31,721 nt of DNA from contig DBZU01000026.1 of the NCBI GenBank assembly GCA_002311285.1, positions 1 to 31,721 on the forward strand, written 5' to 3'. The stretch comes from Dehalococcoidia bacterium UBA1152. GTDB taxonomy: Bacteria > Chloroflexota > Dehalococcoidia > Lucifugimonadales > UBA2962. Positions 8,642 through 15,646 of the stretch are shown in pieces (within the stretch, counting starts at the first letter, position 1; each line of letters begins with the position of its first letter). A program made the position numbers and the translations under genes. Under the pieces are notes generated by a model. It was not told where the DNA came from and ran no database searches. It was given only the letters and a program-made list of their open reading frames with translations.

Positions 8642-9409
8642 TTATCTAAACAGGTCTGTATTTTTATTTCTTAATATTGAAGCGGTTCCTGATGAGCTGC
8701 CTGCATACACAATTCCGCGAATTATTGCTACCGGAATATCTGAAGTCTTTCCCATTACTAATTCTGCAGCACTGGCTATCTCGTCTATGATAGCGATGTC
8801 AGTCACTTTCATAACTTTATTAAATTTATCTTTCTTGCCTCGATAATCGATGGTAGGCTGTATGCCAGCCGAACCAACTGCATAATTAACATGGCCCTCT
8901 CTCCAAGGCCTGCCAAAAGTATCTGAGATTACCACCGATATGTTGTTAAACCCTGTGTCTTTCTTAATTTGAGACACTAAGTTAAGTGCTGATAAATCTG
9001 GGTTTTTTGGTAATCTGAGTACTACATCATTACCCATTACATTTGATGAATCTATTCCTGAATTTGCGCATATAAAACCATGATGAGTCTCCGTGATAAG
9101 TATTCCTCGATCATAATCCATTCTAATGATTCGGCGGCTATCCTGTAGTACCACTTCAATTATTCTGGGGTCTTTACCACTTTTCTTACCGAACAACTCG
9201 GCAAAAGCAGACGGCGTAACTTCTGATAGGTGCACATATTGCCCCTCGGCTTTGCTTACCACTTTTTGAGCTATCACTAGGACATCGTTTTCCTTAACTG
9301 GGCAATTTTGATTTTCAGCTGCTGTCAAGAGTATCTTGGCTAGGTCATCACCAGCATTAATTTCCGGTATCCCTTCGATGCCTATAATTTCTATAATGTT
9401 TCTTCCCAT
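8642..9409 (-). CDS. cofE: Coenzyme F420-0:L-glutamate ligase CofE
   Basis: CofE adds gamma-linked glutamates to F420-0 using GTP, finishing the deazaflavin cofactor F420. The 255-residue length is that of the stand-alone enzyme, not the fused FbiB form. Clear family segments are NDVLVIAQKVVSKAEG (about 41-56), the ITETHHGFICANSGIDSSN loop, VISDTFGRPWREGHVNYAVG, and the C-terminal DEIASAAELVMGK. No cofC, cofD, cofG or cofH or F420-dependent enzyme is recognisable nearby, so the rest of the pathway lies elsewhere. I see no good Shine-Dalgarno before the ATG at 9407-9409. It is divergent from the CitE-like gene. F420 synthesis narrows the host to groups such as Actinobacteria, Chloroflexota and Archaea. 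Confidence 0.93.
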   Translation of the reverse strand: MGRNIIEIIGIEGIPEINAGDDLAKILLTAAENQNCPVKENDVLVIAQKVVSKAEGQYVHLSEVTPSAFAELFGKKSGKDPRIIEVVLQDSRRIIRMDYDRGILITETHHGFICANSGIDSSNVMGNDVVLRLPKNPDLSALNLVSQIKKDTGFNNISVVISDTFGRPWREGHVNYAVGSAGIQPTIDYRGKKDKFNKVMKVTDIAIIDEIASAAELVMGKTSDIPVAIIRGIVYAGSSSGTASILRNKNTDLFR

Positions 9410-9486
9410 AGTTTAGTTATTTCGTCGGATTAATTATTTAGTTTGTTTTAATAGCATAATTAAGTGTAAATTGTTCTGATAAGGCA

Positions 9487-9495
9487 TGCTATACT
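9487..9495 (+). promoter_or_regulatory. Extended -10 promoter element for the CitE-like/folB unit
   Basis: TG-C-TATACT matches the extended -10 consensus (TGnTATAAT) in five of six hexamer positions plus the TG. A matching -35 at normal spacing is weak. Transcription would start near 9502, giving an untranslated leader of about 50 nt. Confidence 0.45.
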
Positions 9496-9552
9496 CACCA
9501 CCTCAAATAAGTTGTGATTGTATTATGTATATAGATAGAATCAATTTCTTGC

Positions 9553-10494
9553 ATGGACACTATGATTAACCAGATTTTAATAAGAAGTCTACTATTTATA
9601 CCAGGCAACCAGCCTAAAATGCTTGAAAAGGCTTTAACGCTTAAGCCTGACGCATTTGTGCTGGATATGGAAGACTCTGTGCCGTTTTCAGAAAAGGAGC
9701 GTGCCCGATATTGTGTAGCAGAATACGTCGACAAAATCAGCAAAACTAATATACCGATAATTCCTCGAGTCAATTCTTTAGAGACAGGCTTGATAGATGA
9801 TGATTTGAAAGCTGTAGTTGGGCCATCGATATTTGGAATTTCAGTTGGTAAAGTTGGATCCTCAGAAGACCTTATGATTGTTGATAAAAAGATATCTTGG
9901 CTTGAATCGAAAAGTGGAATTGAAGTTGGAAAGATTAAATTACTGGCCTGGATCGAAACTGCGCTTGGGGTGGTCAATTCACATCAGATTTGTAAAAGTA
10001 GTGATCGTTTAGTAGCTGTATGCTTTGGCGCTGAAGATTATACAAATGACATGCAAATACCTAGGCATGGTAGTTCAAAAGAAAAAGATGTTAATGATAC
10101 AGAGACAGAATTAGACGATAATCCGGCTATAGTTTACCCTCGCACTGTTATACCTATATATTCAAAAGCAGCTGGAATCATTGCTCTAGATACACCGTAT
10201 TTTGCCTACAAAGATCAAAAAGGTTTAATAACAGATTGTCAGAATGCTAAGAGACTCGGTTTTGAGGGTAAATTTGCCATTCATCCTGAGCAGATTGATA
10301 CTATAAATCAAAATTTTTCGCCAACTAAACAGGAATTTGATCAAGCCGTGAGAGAAATACAAGTTTATGAAGAAAGTGAGAATTTAGGGAGGGGGTCAAC
10401 TTCTTTAGAGTATCAAGTTATCGATGTTCCTGTTGTAGAAAGAGCCCGGAAACTGGTTCGCAGGTACAAAACCATTACTGGAGATGAAGGTTAA
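9553..10494 (+). CDS. HpcH/HpaI aldolase/citrate lyase (CitE-like) family protein
   Basis: A 313-residue TIM-barrel lyase of the CitE/malyl-CoA lyase group, enzymes that cleave or form C-C bonds in acyl-CoA substrates such as citryl-, malyl- or citramalyl-CoA with Mg2+. It shows the family start LIRSLLFIPGNQPKMLEKAL, the FVLDMEDSVP metal/phosphate segment, IIPRVNS, LLAWIETALGVVN with a metal-ligand Glu, CFGAEDYTNDM, and KFAIHPEQI. The other citrate lyase subunits (CitF, CitD) are absent, so a stand-alone malyl- or citramalyl-CoA lyase or thioesterase is more likely than citrate lyase. Two in-frame ATGs (9553 and 9562) are possible starts; neither has a strong ribosome site. It ends 1 nt before the folB start used here, implying coupling. 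Confidence 0.87.
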   Translation: MDTMINQILIRSLLFIPGNQPKMLEKALTLKPDAFVLDMEDSVPFSEKERARYCVAEYVDKISKTNIPIIPRVNSLETGLIDDDLKAVVGPSIFGISVGKVGSSEDLMIVDKKISWLESKSGIEVGKIKLLAWIETALGVVNSHQICKSSDRLVAVCFGAEDYTNDMQIPRHGSSKEKDVNDTETELDDNPAIVYPRTVIPIYSKAAGIIALDTPYFAYKDQKGLITDCQNAKRLGFEGKFAIHPEQIDTINQNFSPTKQEFDQAVREIQVYEESENLGRGSTSLEYQVIDVPVVERARKLVRRYKTITGDEG

Positions 10495-10495
10495 G

Positions 10496-10861
10496 ATGTC
10501 AGAAGATCGTATACAGATAAAAGGCATGAAGTTTTTTGGACGTCATGGCGTTACGGAAGATGAACAATCTTTAGGGCAGAGAATTGAGGTTGATGTAGAA
10601 GTAGAGGTTGACCTTGAACCATCTGGGAGATCGGATGATCCAAAGTTAACCGTTGACTATGCGTTAGTTTATGAATTAACAAAACAAGTGGTTGAAGGAG
10701 AATCAGTTCGATTACTTGAAACTCTCGGACAGAGAATTGCTGATATATTAATAGATAAATTGGGTGTTGATTCAGTTTGGGTTAAGGTTGCTAAACCAAA
10801 TCCGCCAATTCATGGAAGCATAATTGGATATGTTGCCATTGAGGTGCAACGTGATAAATAG
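10496..10861 (+). CDS. folB: Dihydroneopterin aldolase
   Basis: FolB converts 7,8-dihydroneopterin to 6-hydroxymethyl-7,8-dihydropterin in folate synthesis. The 121-residue protein has the family pattern: IQIKGMKFFGRHGVTEDEQ with the GxHGxxxxE substrate motif, LTVDYALVYELTKQVVEG, LLETLGQRIADILI, and VWVKVAKPNPPI carrying the conserved catalytic lysine. The ATG at 10496 is preferred over an upstream ATG at 10484, because GAAGG (10486-10490) sits 5 nt before it, whereas the GGAG for 10484 touches the start codon. The first gene of the unit ends at 10494. No folP or folK is nearby; F420 and folate both come from GTP-derived precursors, but the proximity to cofE is probably chance. Confidence 0.92.
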   Translation: MSEDRIQIKGMKFFGRHGVTEDEQSLGQRIEVDVEVEVDLEPSGRSDDPKLTVDYALVYELTKQVVEGESVRLLETLGQRIADILIDKLGVDSVWVKVAKPNPPIHGSIIGYVAIEVQRDK

Positions 10862-10938
10862 TTGGCTACATTAACAGAAATTGCAAATTAAGCTTTAAGT
10901 TAATTTTACTTTTACCTAATATTATATGGAGAATTAAA

Positions 10939-11121
10939 TTGCCAATAGTTAAAATTGAGATGTGGAATGGCCGTACTGTTGACCAGAAAGCCCAGTTAGC
11001 TAAGGACATAACAGACGCATTCGAAAAAGTGGGCACTTCAAGAGAAGCTACCATAGTCGTGTTTAGTGACGTTTCAAAGGACAACTGGGCTCAAGGTGGA
11101 ACACTCGCTTCTGAGTCATAA
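10939..11121 (+). CDS. 4-oxalocrotonate tautomerase-family small protein
   Basis: A 60-residue tautomerase-superfamily protein; these use the N-terminal proline exposed after Met removal as a catalytic base. The start is TTG at 10939, with GGAGAA (10928-10933) 5 nt upstream, and it places proline directly after the initiator as the mechanism requires. Counting from that proline, Arg11 of the archetype is present (GR at 10-11), but position 39, an arginine in Pseudomonas 4-OT, is valine here. The hydrophobic wall residue is a Trp (KDNWAQGG). The substrate is therefore unlikely to be the classic dicarboxylate. It follows folB by 77 nt and precedes the trp promoter. Confidence 0.85.
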   Translation: MPIVKIEMWNGRTVDQKAQLAKDITDAFEKVGTSREATIVVFSDVSKDNWAQGGTLASES

Positions 11122-11127
11122 ATTTCA

Positions 11128-11169
11128 TTGACCATGAACGATTGACCAGTCTATACTGGTTTGTATAAC
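11128..11169 (+). promoter_or_regulatory. Candidate promoter(s) of the trpS-trpEGDCF operon
   Basis: Two overlapping sigma70-type candidates are visible. One pairs TTGACC (11142-11147) with TATAAC (11164-11169) across 16 nt. The other pairs TTGACC (11128-11133) with TATACT (11152-11157) across 18 nt. The first would start transcription near 11176, just before the T-box stem I at 11181, and is preferred. Confidence 0.6.
11145..11160 (+). promoter_or_regulatory. Inverted repeat within the trp promoter, possible operator
   Basis: ACCAGT-CTAT-ACTGGT is a perfect 6-bp inverted repeat with a 4-nt spacer. It begins inside the preferred -35 hexamer and fills most of the -35/-10 spacer, where a bound repressor would block polymerase. 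It could alternatively be a weak terminator hairpin for the upstream unit, but no run of T follows. Confidence 0.35.
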
Positions 11170-11180
11170 AATAAATTAAA

Positions 11181-11456
11181 AGCTGAGAACGGGATTAGTA
11201 CGTCCTGAAATTGACTAAGAGAGCCGGGGTAGCTGTGAACCGGCGTCACTAGCAAGGACTGAATGGACCCGGGAGCTGCCGCCTGAAAATATGTGGGATT
11301 AACATTTTATTATTAAGGTAAGGCCGGAATTGGCACCGTTAATTAAGCCTAGGACATAAACTTTTTTTATGTCTGCAATAAGAGCCTTAATATAGTTTAA
11401 GGAAATAGGGTGGCACCACGGAATAATAACCCGTCCCTTTTGGGATGGGTTTTTTT
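11181..11456 (+). promoter_or_regulatory. T-box leader, tryptophan-specific
   Basis: This leader reads tRNA-Trp charging and lets transcription continue when the tRNA is uncharged. Stem I spans about 11181-11277: AGCT pairs with AGCT (11274-11277), ACGGG faces CCC (11268-11270), GTCC (11202-11205) pairs with GGAC (11256-11259). The AGTA (11197-11200) and GAA (11261-11263) of the specifier-loop motif flank the specifier TGG (11264-11266), the Trp codon. The conserved apical segment (AGAGAGCCGGGG, CTGTGAACCGGC) follows the usual pattern. The T-box proper, AGGGTGGCACCACGG (11407-11421), pairs AGGG and ACGG with CCGTCCC (11431-11437) as antiterminator; that same CCGTCCC is the 5' arm of the terminator. 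The bulge TGGC is complementary to the GCCA end of the tRNA-Trp at 29664. Additional hairpins lie at 11353-11373 and 11385-11402. Confidence 0.95.
11429..11456 (+). terminator. Intrinsic terminator of the T-box leader
   Basis: ACCCGTCCC (11429-11437) and GGGATGGGT (11442-11450) form a 9-bp stem with one G-U pair and a TTTT loop, followed by six T. It is mutually exclusive with the antiterminator, which uses the same 5' arm. Confidence 0.93.
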
Positions 11457-11481
11457 ATTAGAAAAAATAAGGATACATATA

Positions 11482-12504
11482 ATGCCTGCCTCAAAGGCCA
11501 AGAAAAACAGAATATTAACAGGAATCCAGCCTTCTGGAGATATGCAGTTAGGAAATTATTTAGGCGCAGTAAAAAATTGGGCTAAGAATCAAGATATTCA
11601 GACGAATTTCATTCCTGTAGTTGATCTTCATACAATAACTGTTAAGCAAGATCCTCAAGAATTAAAAAAACAAACCTTTTCTCTTGTAGCCATGTTGTTT
11701 GCATGCGGAATAGACCCAGAGAAAAGCACTGTATTCATTCAAAGCCATATTCAAGCACATACTGTACTGGCCTGGATTTTGAGTTGCACCACTCCTATCG
11801 GATGGCTAGAGAGAATGATTCAATATAAAGAAAAGTCGCACAACCAAGAAAGAGTGTCAGCAGGACTGTTGACGTACCCAATCTTAATGGCTGCTGATAT
11901 TTTAATTTACGATGCAGATGAGGTTCCTGTAGGGGAAGACCAAAAACAACATGTGGAATTAACCCGGGACATAGCTGAACGGTTCAACAATTTGTATGGA
12001 GAAACCTTTGTGCTTCCAAAAGCAATTATGCCTGAAGTAGGAGCTAAACTAATGGGCCTAGATAACCCTCTGATTAAAATGTCTAAAAGCCATGCTCACG
12101 TTCGCGGTCATGCCATTCGGATGTTAGACGATTCAAAGGAAATTGAAAGATCTATAAAAAGAGCCGTAACTGACTCATATAATGAAATTCGTTTTTCGAA
12201 TGATAAAGAGCGAGCCGGGGTAAATAATCTTTTAGGAATATATCAAGTTATTACTGGCAAAACAGTTAAAGAGGTAGAGGATGATTTTAAGGATGCCAGG
12301 GGCTATGGTGATTTAAAATCCAGAGTTGCTGGTGTTGTTATATCAGAAGTGGAACCAGTACAAAAACGTTATTATGATCTCTTAAATGATCCTGCTGAAC
12401 TTAGACGTTTAATTCAAAAAGGCGATAATTCAGCAAAACAATATGCTGAACCTAAATTAGCAGATGTTTTAAAGAAAATCGGACTTGATAGAGATGGCAA
12501 TTAA
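11482..12504 (+). CDS. trpS: Tryptophanyl-tRNA synthetase
   Basis: A class I synthetase charging tRNA-Trp. The 340-residue protein has the HIGH-equivalent GIQPSGDMQLGNYLGA near the N-terminus, the KMSKS motif intact in LIKMSKSHAHV, and TrpRS segments VDLHTITV, WILSCTTPIGWLERM, LLTYPILMAADILIYDADEV and VGEDQKQHVELTRDIAERFN. The start is ATG 11482, with AAGGA (11469-11473) about 8 nt upstream. The open frame continues upstream into the T-box to a GTG at 11410, but that region is structured leader RNA and gives no family sequence. It is the first gene of the T-box-controlled operon, 11 nt ahead of trpE. Charging and synthesis of tryptophan therefore respond to one signal. Confidence 0.97.
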   Translation: MPASKAKKNRILTGIQPSGDMQLGNYLGAVKNWAKNQDIQTNFIPVVDLHTITVKQDPQELKKQTFSLVAMLFACGIDPEKSTVFIQSHIQAHTVLAWILSCTTPIGWLERMIQYKEKSHNQERVSAGLLTYPILMAADILIYDADEVPVGEDQKQHVELTRDIAERFNNLYGETFVLPKAIMPEVGAKLMGLDNPLIKMSKSHAHVRGHAIRMLDDSKEIERSIKRAVTDSYNEIRFSNDKERAGVNNLLGIYQVITGKTVKEVEDDFKDARGYGDLKSRVAGVVISEVEPVQKRYYDLLNDPAELRRLIQKGDNSAKQYAEPKLADVLKKIGLDRDGN

Positions 12505-12515
12505 GGCCTTTAATA

Positions 12516-14042
12516 ATGGATCTTAGTAACCCGAAATATTCAATGACGATTGATGAGTTGAAGAGCCTGTTAACTGAGGATATTGATGGAAATTTAATAC
12601 CTTTAACAAAAACCATCAATTCAGACAATGAAACTCCCGTTTCAATTTACTCTAAACTTGCCTCTGAACCCTATTCTTTTTTGTTTGAAAGTGTAGAAGG
12701 AGCTGAACGGATTGCACGATACAGCTTTATAGGTGTTAAGGCCTATGAAATTATTAAAACAGGAGTTGGTCAATCTCATGGATCCGTGGATCCGTTGGAT
12801 TTAATACAAAAGAAGCTAAGCGAAAGAAAAGTTGTTTCTCGGTTTAAGTCCCACAGATTTGATGGCGGAGCGGTTGGGTATGCGGCTTATGAGGCCGCAT
12901 CTTATTTTGAAGATTTACCTACAGCTGCAGGTGATACTTTAGGTTTGCCTGAAGCTGTATTTATGTTTTTTGATACGTACGTTATGTTTGATCATATTGA
13001 TAAACGAATTAGCGTTGTTAGCCATGTAGAGATAGATCAAAATATTGAAGAATCATACTCAAAAGCGGTTGATAGCATAGAAAGCGTTATTAACGCTCTT
13101 TCCCGATCAGATGATTTAGAACGATCTTTATTGCAAACGAGGAAAAATTCAGTAATAAATCATGATGGATACGACAAGAATTGCCCAGTCATTAATTTTG
13201 ACGGCTTACAAGCAAGCGTTAATATCACAAAAGATTACTATGATCAGTCGTTAAAAAAAATCATCGATTATATATATGCCGGCGATTGTATTCAGGTTGT
13301 TTTTTCACAGCGTTTTAGCGTCCCAACCACTGCTTTGCCACTAGATATTTATCGTTCTTTAAGACAGATAAACCCGTCTCCTTACATGTTTTATCTTGAT
13401 TTAGATGAATTTCAAATAGTTGGCGCATCTCCTGAAATGTTAGTTAGATGCGTGGATAACAAGATCGATTATCACCCTATTGCTGGCACTAGAAGGCGAG
13501 GAGTGGATAGTAATGAAGATAGCAAAATGGCAGCTGAATTGTTAGAAGATAAAAAAGAATTGGCTGAACACATCATGTTAGTAGACTTGGGCAGAAATGA
13601 CGTAGGTCGGGTGAGTGTTCCGGGTAGTGTTGAAGTTACACAATTAATGGAAGTAGAGTTCTATTCTCATGTGATGCACATTGTTTCTCATGTCACAGGT
13701 ATTTTGAAGCCAGAATTAAATTGTTACGACGCATTCCGCTCTTGTTTTCCTGCTGGTACTGTTTCCGGTGCACCTAAAATCAGAGCCATGGAAATCTTGT
13801 CGGAATTGGAGCCGGTAAAACGAGGACCATATTCAGGAGCGGTTGGCTATTTTTCTTTTTCAGGGAACATGGATACTTGCATAGCTTTACGCACACTGGT
13901 TATTAAAGATTCTTTGGCACATGTACAAGCTGGGGGAGGGATTGTAGCAGATAGTAATGTTGATGATGAATATGAAGAAACTATAAATAAAGCTAGTGCT
14001 GTAATGAAAGCAATTAAAGTAGCTGAGTCAAATACGAAATGA
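12516..14042 (+). CDS. trpE: Anthranilate synthase component I
   Basis: TrpE converts chorismate to anthranilate using ammonia delivered by TrpG, the committed step to tryptophan. The 508-residue protein has the N-terminal regulatory half and the chorismate-binding half with CIQVVFSQRF, INPSPYMFYLD, IVGASPEMLVR, PIAGTRRRG, LVDLGRNDVGRVS and FPAGTVSGAPKIRAMEI. The LFES at 56-59, within FLFESVEGAERIARYSFIG, corresponds to the LLES tryptophan-binding motif, so feedback inhibition is expected. The ATG at 12516 is the first in frame, with only a weak upstream purine signal; ATG 12543 is an alternative. It overlaps trpG by 4 nt (ATGA), a classic coupling arrangement for subunits needed in equal amounts. 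Confidence 0.97.
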   Translation: MDLSNPKYSMTIDELKSLLTEDIDGNLIPLTKTINSDNETPVSIYSKLASEPYSFLFESVEGAERIARYSFIGVKAYEIIKTGVGQSHGSVDPLDLIQKKLSERKVVSRFKSHRFDGGAVGYAAYEAASYFEDLPTAAGDTLGLPEAVFMFFDTYVMFDHIDKRISVVSHVEIDQNIEESYSKAVDSIESVINALSRSDDLERSLLQTRKNSVINHDGYDKNCPVINFDGLQASVNITKDYYDQSLKKIIDYIYAGDCIQVVFSQRFSVPTTALPLDIYRSLRQINPSPYMFYLDLDEFQIVGASPEMLVRCVDNKIDYHPIAGTRRRGVDSNEDSKMAAELLEDKKELAEHIMLVDLGRNDVGRVSVPGSVEVTQLMEVEFYSHVMHIVSHVTGILKPELNCYDAFRSCFPAGTVSGAPKIRAMEILSELEPVKRGPYSGAVGYFSFSGNMDTCIALRTLVIKDSLAHVQAGGGIVADSNVDDEYEETINKASAVMKAIKVAESNTK

Positions 14043-14626
14043 ATATTCTAATAGATAACTATGATTCCTTTACTTACAACATATATCAATTTATGTGTGA
14101 GTTAGGAGCTGATGTTACAGTCGTTCGAAACGATAAGGTAACTGTTGAAGATATAGAAGGAATGGACCCTCATAGGATAATAATCTCTCCAGGTCCACGC
14201 AACCCTGACAAAGCCGGAATATCTACAACTGTTATAGATCATTTTATGTCGCAGATACCTATACTTGGTATATGTTTAGGGCATCAGTGTGTTGGCCAGG
14301 CTTTTGGGGCAATTATTGGACCAGCCGGGGAAATAATGCATGGGAAAACCTCAAATATTTACCATGACGGCAAAGGTGTATTTAAAGATATTCCCAGTCC
14401 GTTTGAAGCGATCAGATACCACTCTCTGTCAATATCAAAAGATGAACTTCCTAAAGACTTAGAAGTTTCAGCCTGGACTGACAACGGCATCATTATGGGT
14501 GTGCGGCACAAATCTTATCCCATAGAAGGTGTTCAATTTCATCCGGAATCAATAAAGACTGAATATGGTAAAGATTTGTTACAGAATTTCTTATCATTAG
14601 AAAATGACGGTAAATCACATGATTAA
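14039..14626 (+). CDS. trpG: Anthranilate synthase component II (glutamine amidotransferase)
   Basis: TrpG hydrolyses glutamine and passes ammonia to TrpE. The 195-residue class I amidotransferase has LIDNYDSFTYNIYQF at the start, the oxyanion region IIISPGPRNPDKAG, the nucleophile Cys79 in GICLGHQCVGQAFG, and the His168-Glu170 pair in GVQFHPES. In many bacteria the same subunit also serves aminodeoxychorismate synthase (PabA). No pabB or pabC is in the window, and the trp context makes TrpG its main role. It starts within the trpE stop (ATGA) and overlaps trpD by 8 nt. Confidence 0.96.
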   Translation: MNILIDNYDSFTYNIYQFMCELGADVTVVRNDKVTVEDIEGMDPHRIIISPGPRNPDKAGISTTVIDHFMSQIPILGICLGHQCVGQAFGAIIGPAGEIMHGKTSNIYHDGKGVFKDIPSPFEAIRYHSLSISKDELPKDLEVSAWTDNGIIMGVRHKSYPIEGVQFHPESIKTEYGKDLLQNFLSLENDGKSHD

Positions 14627-15632
14627 AGATTGTATACAAGCGCTATTTTCGGGAGAAGATCTCAGTTTTGATGTCGCTGGAGCAGCTATGAATGAAATAA
14701 TGGATGGAGTAGCGACTCCAGCTCAATTTGGAGCATTTGTTTCAGCTTTAGGTTGCAAAGGCGAAACGCCTGATGAAATAGCTGGAATGGCACAGGTTAT
14801 GAGGTCAAAATCTCTTCGAGTGGAGTGCGATTATCCAGTTTTAGATACTTGTGGCACAGGGGGAGATGGGTCTAATTCGTTTAACATTTCTACAGCAGCA
14901 GCTTTCGTTGCTGCAGGTTTGGGAATTAAAGTGGCGAAACATGGTAATAGAGCAATGTCTGGTTCTAGTGGCAGCGCAGACGTGTTAGAAGCGCTGGGAG
15001 CCAAAATTGATTTGGGCCCCAAGTCAGTTGAACGATGCTTGAGTGAAACTGGTTTTGGATTTATGTTTGCTCAGAGATTTCATCCATCAATGAAGTTTGC
15101 TGCTGGACCGAGAAAGGAAATAGGTATTAGGACTGTTTTTAATATTCTTGGACCTTTAACTAATCCGGCACAATCAAAATTTCAACTAATAGGTGTGTCA
15201 GATCCAGAAATTGGTTTAAAAATGATACAAGTTTTAAGAATACTTGAGTCTCAACATGCAATAGTGGTTCATGGGGATGACGGGTTAGATGAACTGTCTT
15301 TGTCCGGTAGAACCCGAGTATGGGAACTTAAAGATGGCAGTATAACTGAATATTATGTAACTCCTGCAGATTTAGGACTTCCTGTAGTTGATAACGCAGA
15401 TATAAAAATAGACAGTCCTGGAGAAAGTGCAAAACTTTTAGAAAAAGTATTGTCAGGAGATGACACCCCAGCGAAATATTTGGTTTTAGCTAATGCAGGG
15501 GCCGCCCTTCTTGCAGCCAATAGAACCGAATCCCTGATTGATGGAGTTAATTTGGCTAAACAGTCAATTGATACGGGATCAGCGACTAAAATATTGGAAT
15601 CATTTATCAAGTTAAGTAATACATTGGATTAG
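14619..15632 (+). CDS. trpD: Anthranilate phosphoribosyltransferase
   Basis: TrpD transfers phosphoribose from PRPP to anthranilate. The 337-residue protein shows the PRPP/anthranilate motifs LDTCGTGGDGSNSFNISTAA, VAKHGNRAMSGSSGSADVLE, MFAQRFHPSMKFAAGPRKE, IGIRTVFNILGPLTNPA and VHGDDGLDELSLSG. The ATG at 14619 is chosen because the family typically begins with M-I/L-K as here (MIKDCIQALFSGEDLSF) and because it overlaps trpG by just 8 nt. An in-frame ATG at 14604 would add five residues and has no better ribosome site. It is followed by trpC after 14 nt. Confidence 0.96.
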   Translation: MIKDCIQALFSGEDLSFDVAGAAMNEIMDGVATPAQFGAFVSALGCKGETPDEIAGMAQVMRSKSLRVECDYPVLDTCGTGGDGSNSFNISTAAAFVAAGLGIKVAKHGNRAMSGSSGSADVLEALGAKIDLGPKSVERCLSETGFGFMFAQRFHPSMKFAAGPRKEIGIRTVFNILGPLTNPAQSKFQLIGVSDPEIGLKMIQVLRILESQHAIVVHGDDGLDELSLSGRTRVWELKDGSITEYYVTPADLGLPVVDNADIKIDSPGESAKLLEKVLSGDDTPAKYLVLANAGAALLAANRTESLIDGVNLAKQSIDTGSATKILESFIKLSNTLD

Positions 15633-15646
15633 AGTTTATTAGTGAT

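Noticed and set aside
9553..10494. Citrate lyase beta subunit (citE proper)
   Set aside because: No citD, citF, citC or citX is nearby; stand-alone CitE-like proteins usually act on malyl- or citramalyl-CoA.
11353..11373. GACATAAA/TTTATGTC hairpin as a terminator
   Set aside because: A perfect 8-bp stem, but AT-rich and not followed by a T run; it is more likely one of the middle stems of the T-box leader.
11410..11481. N-terminal extension of trpS from a GTG inside the T-box
   Set aside because: The codons overlap the antiterminator and terminator; a good ribosome-binding site and family sequence begin at 11482.
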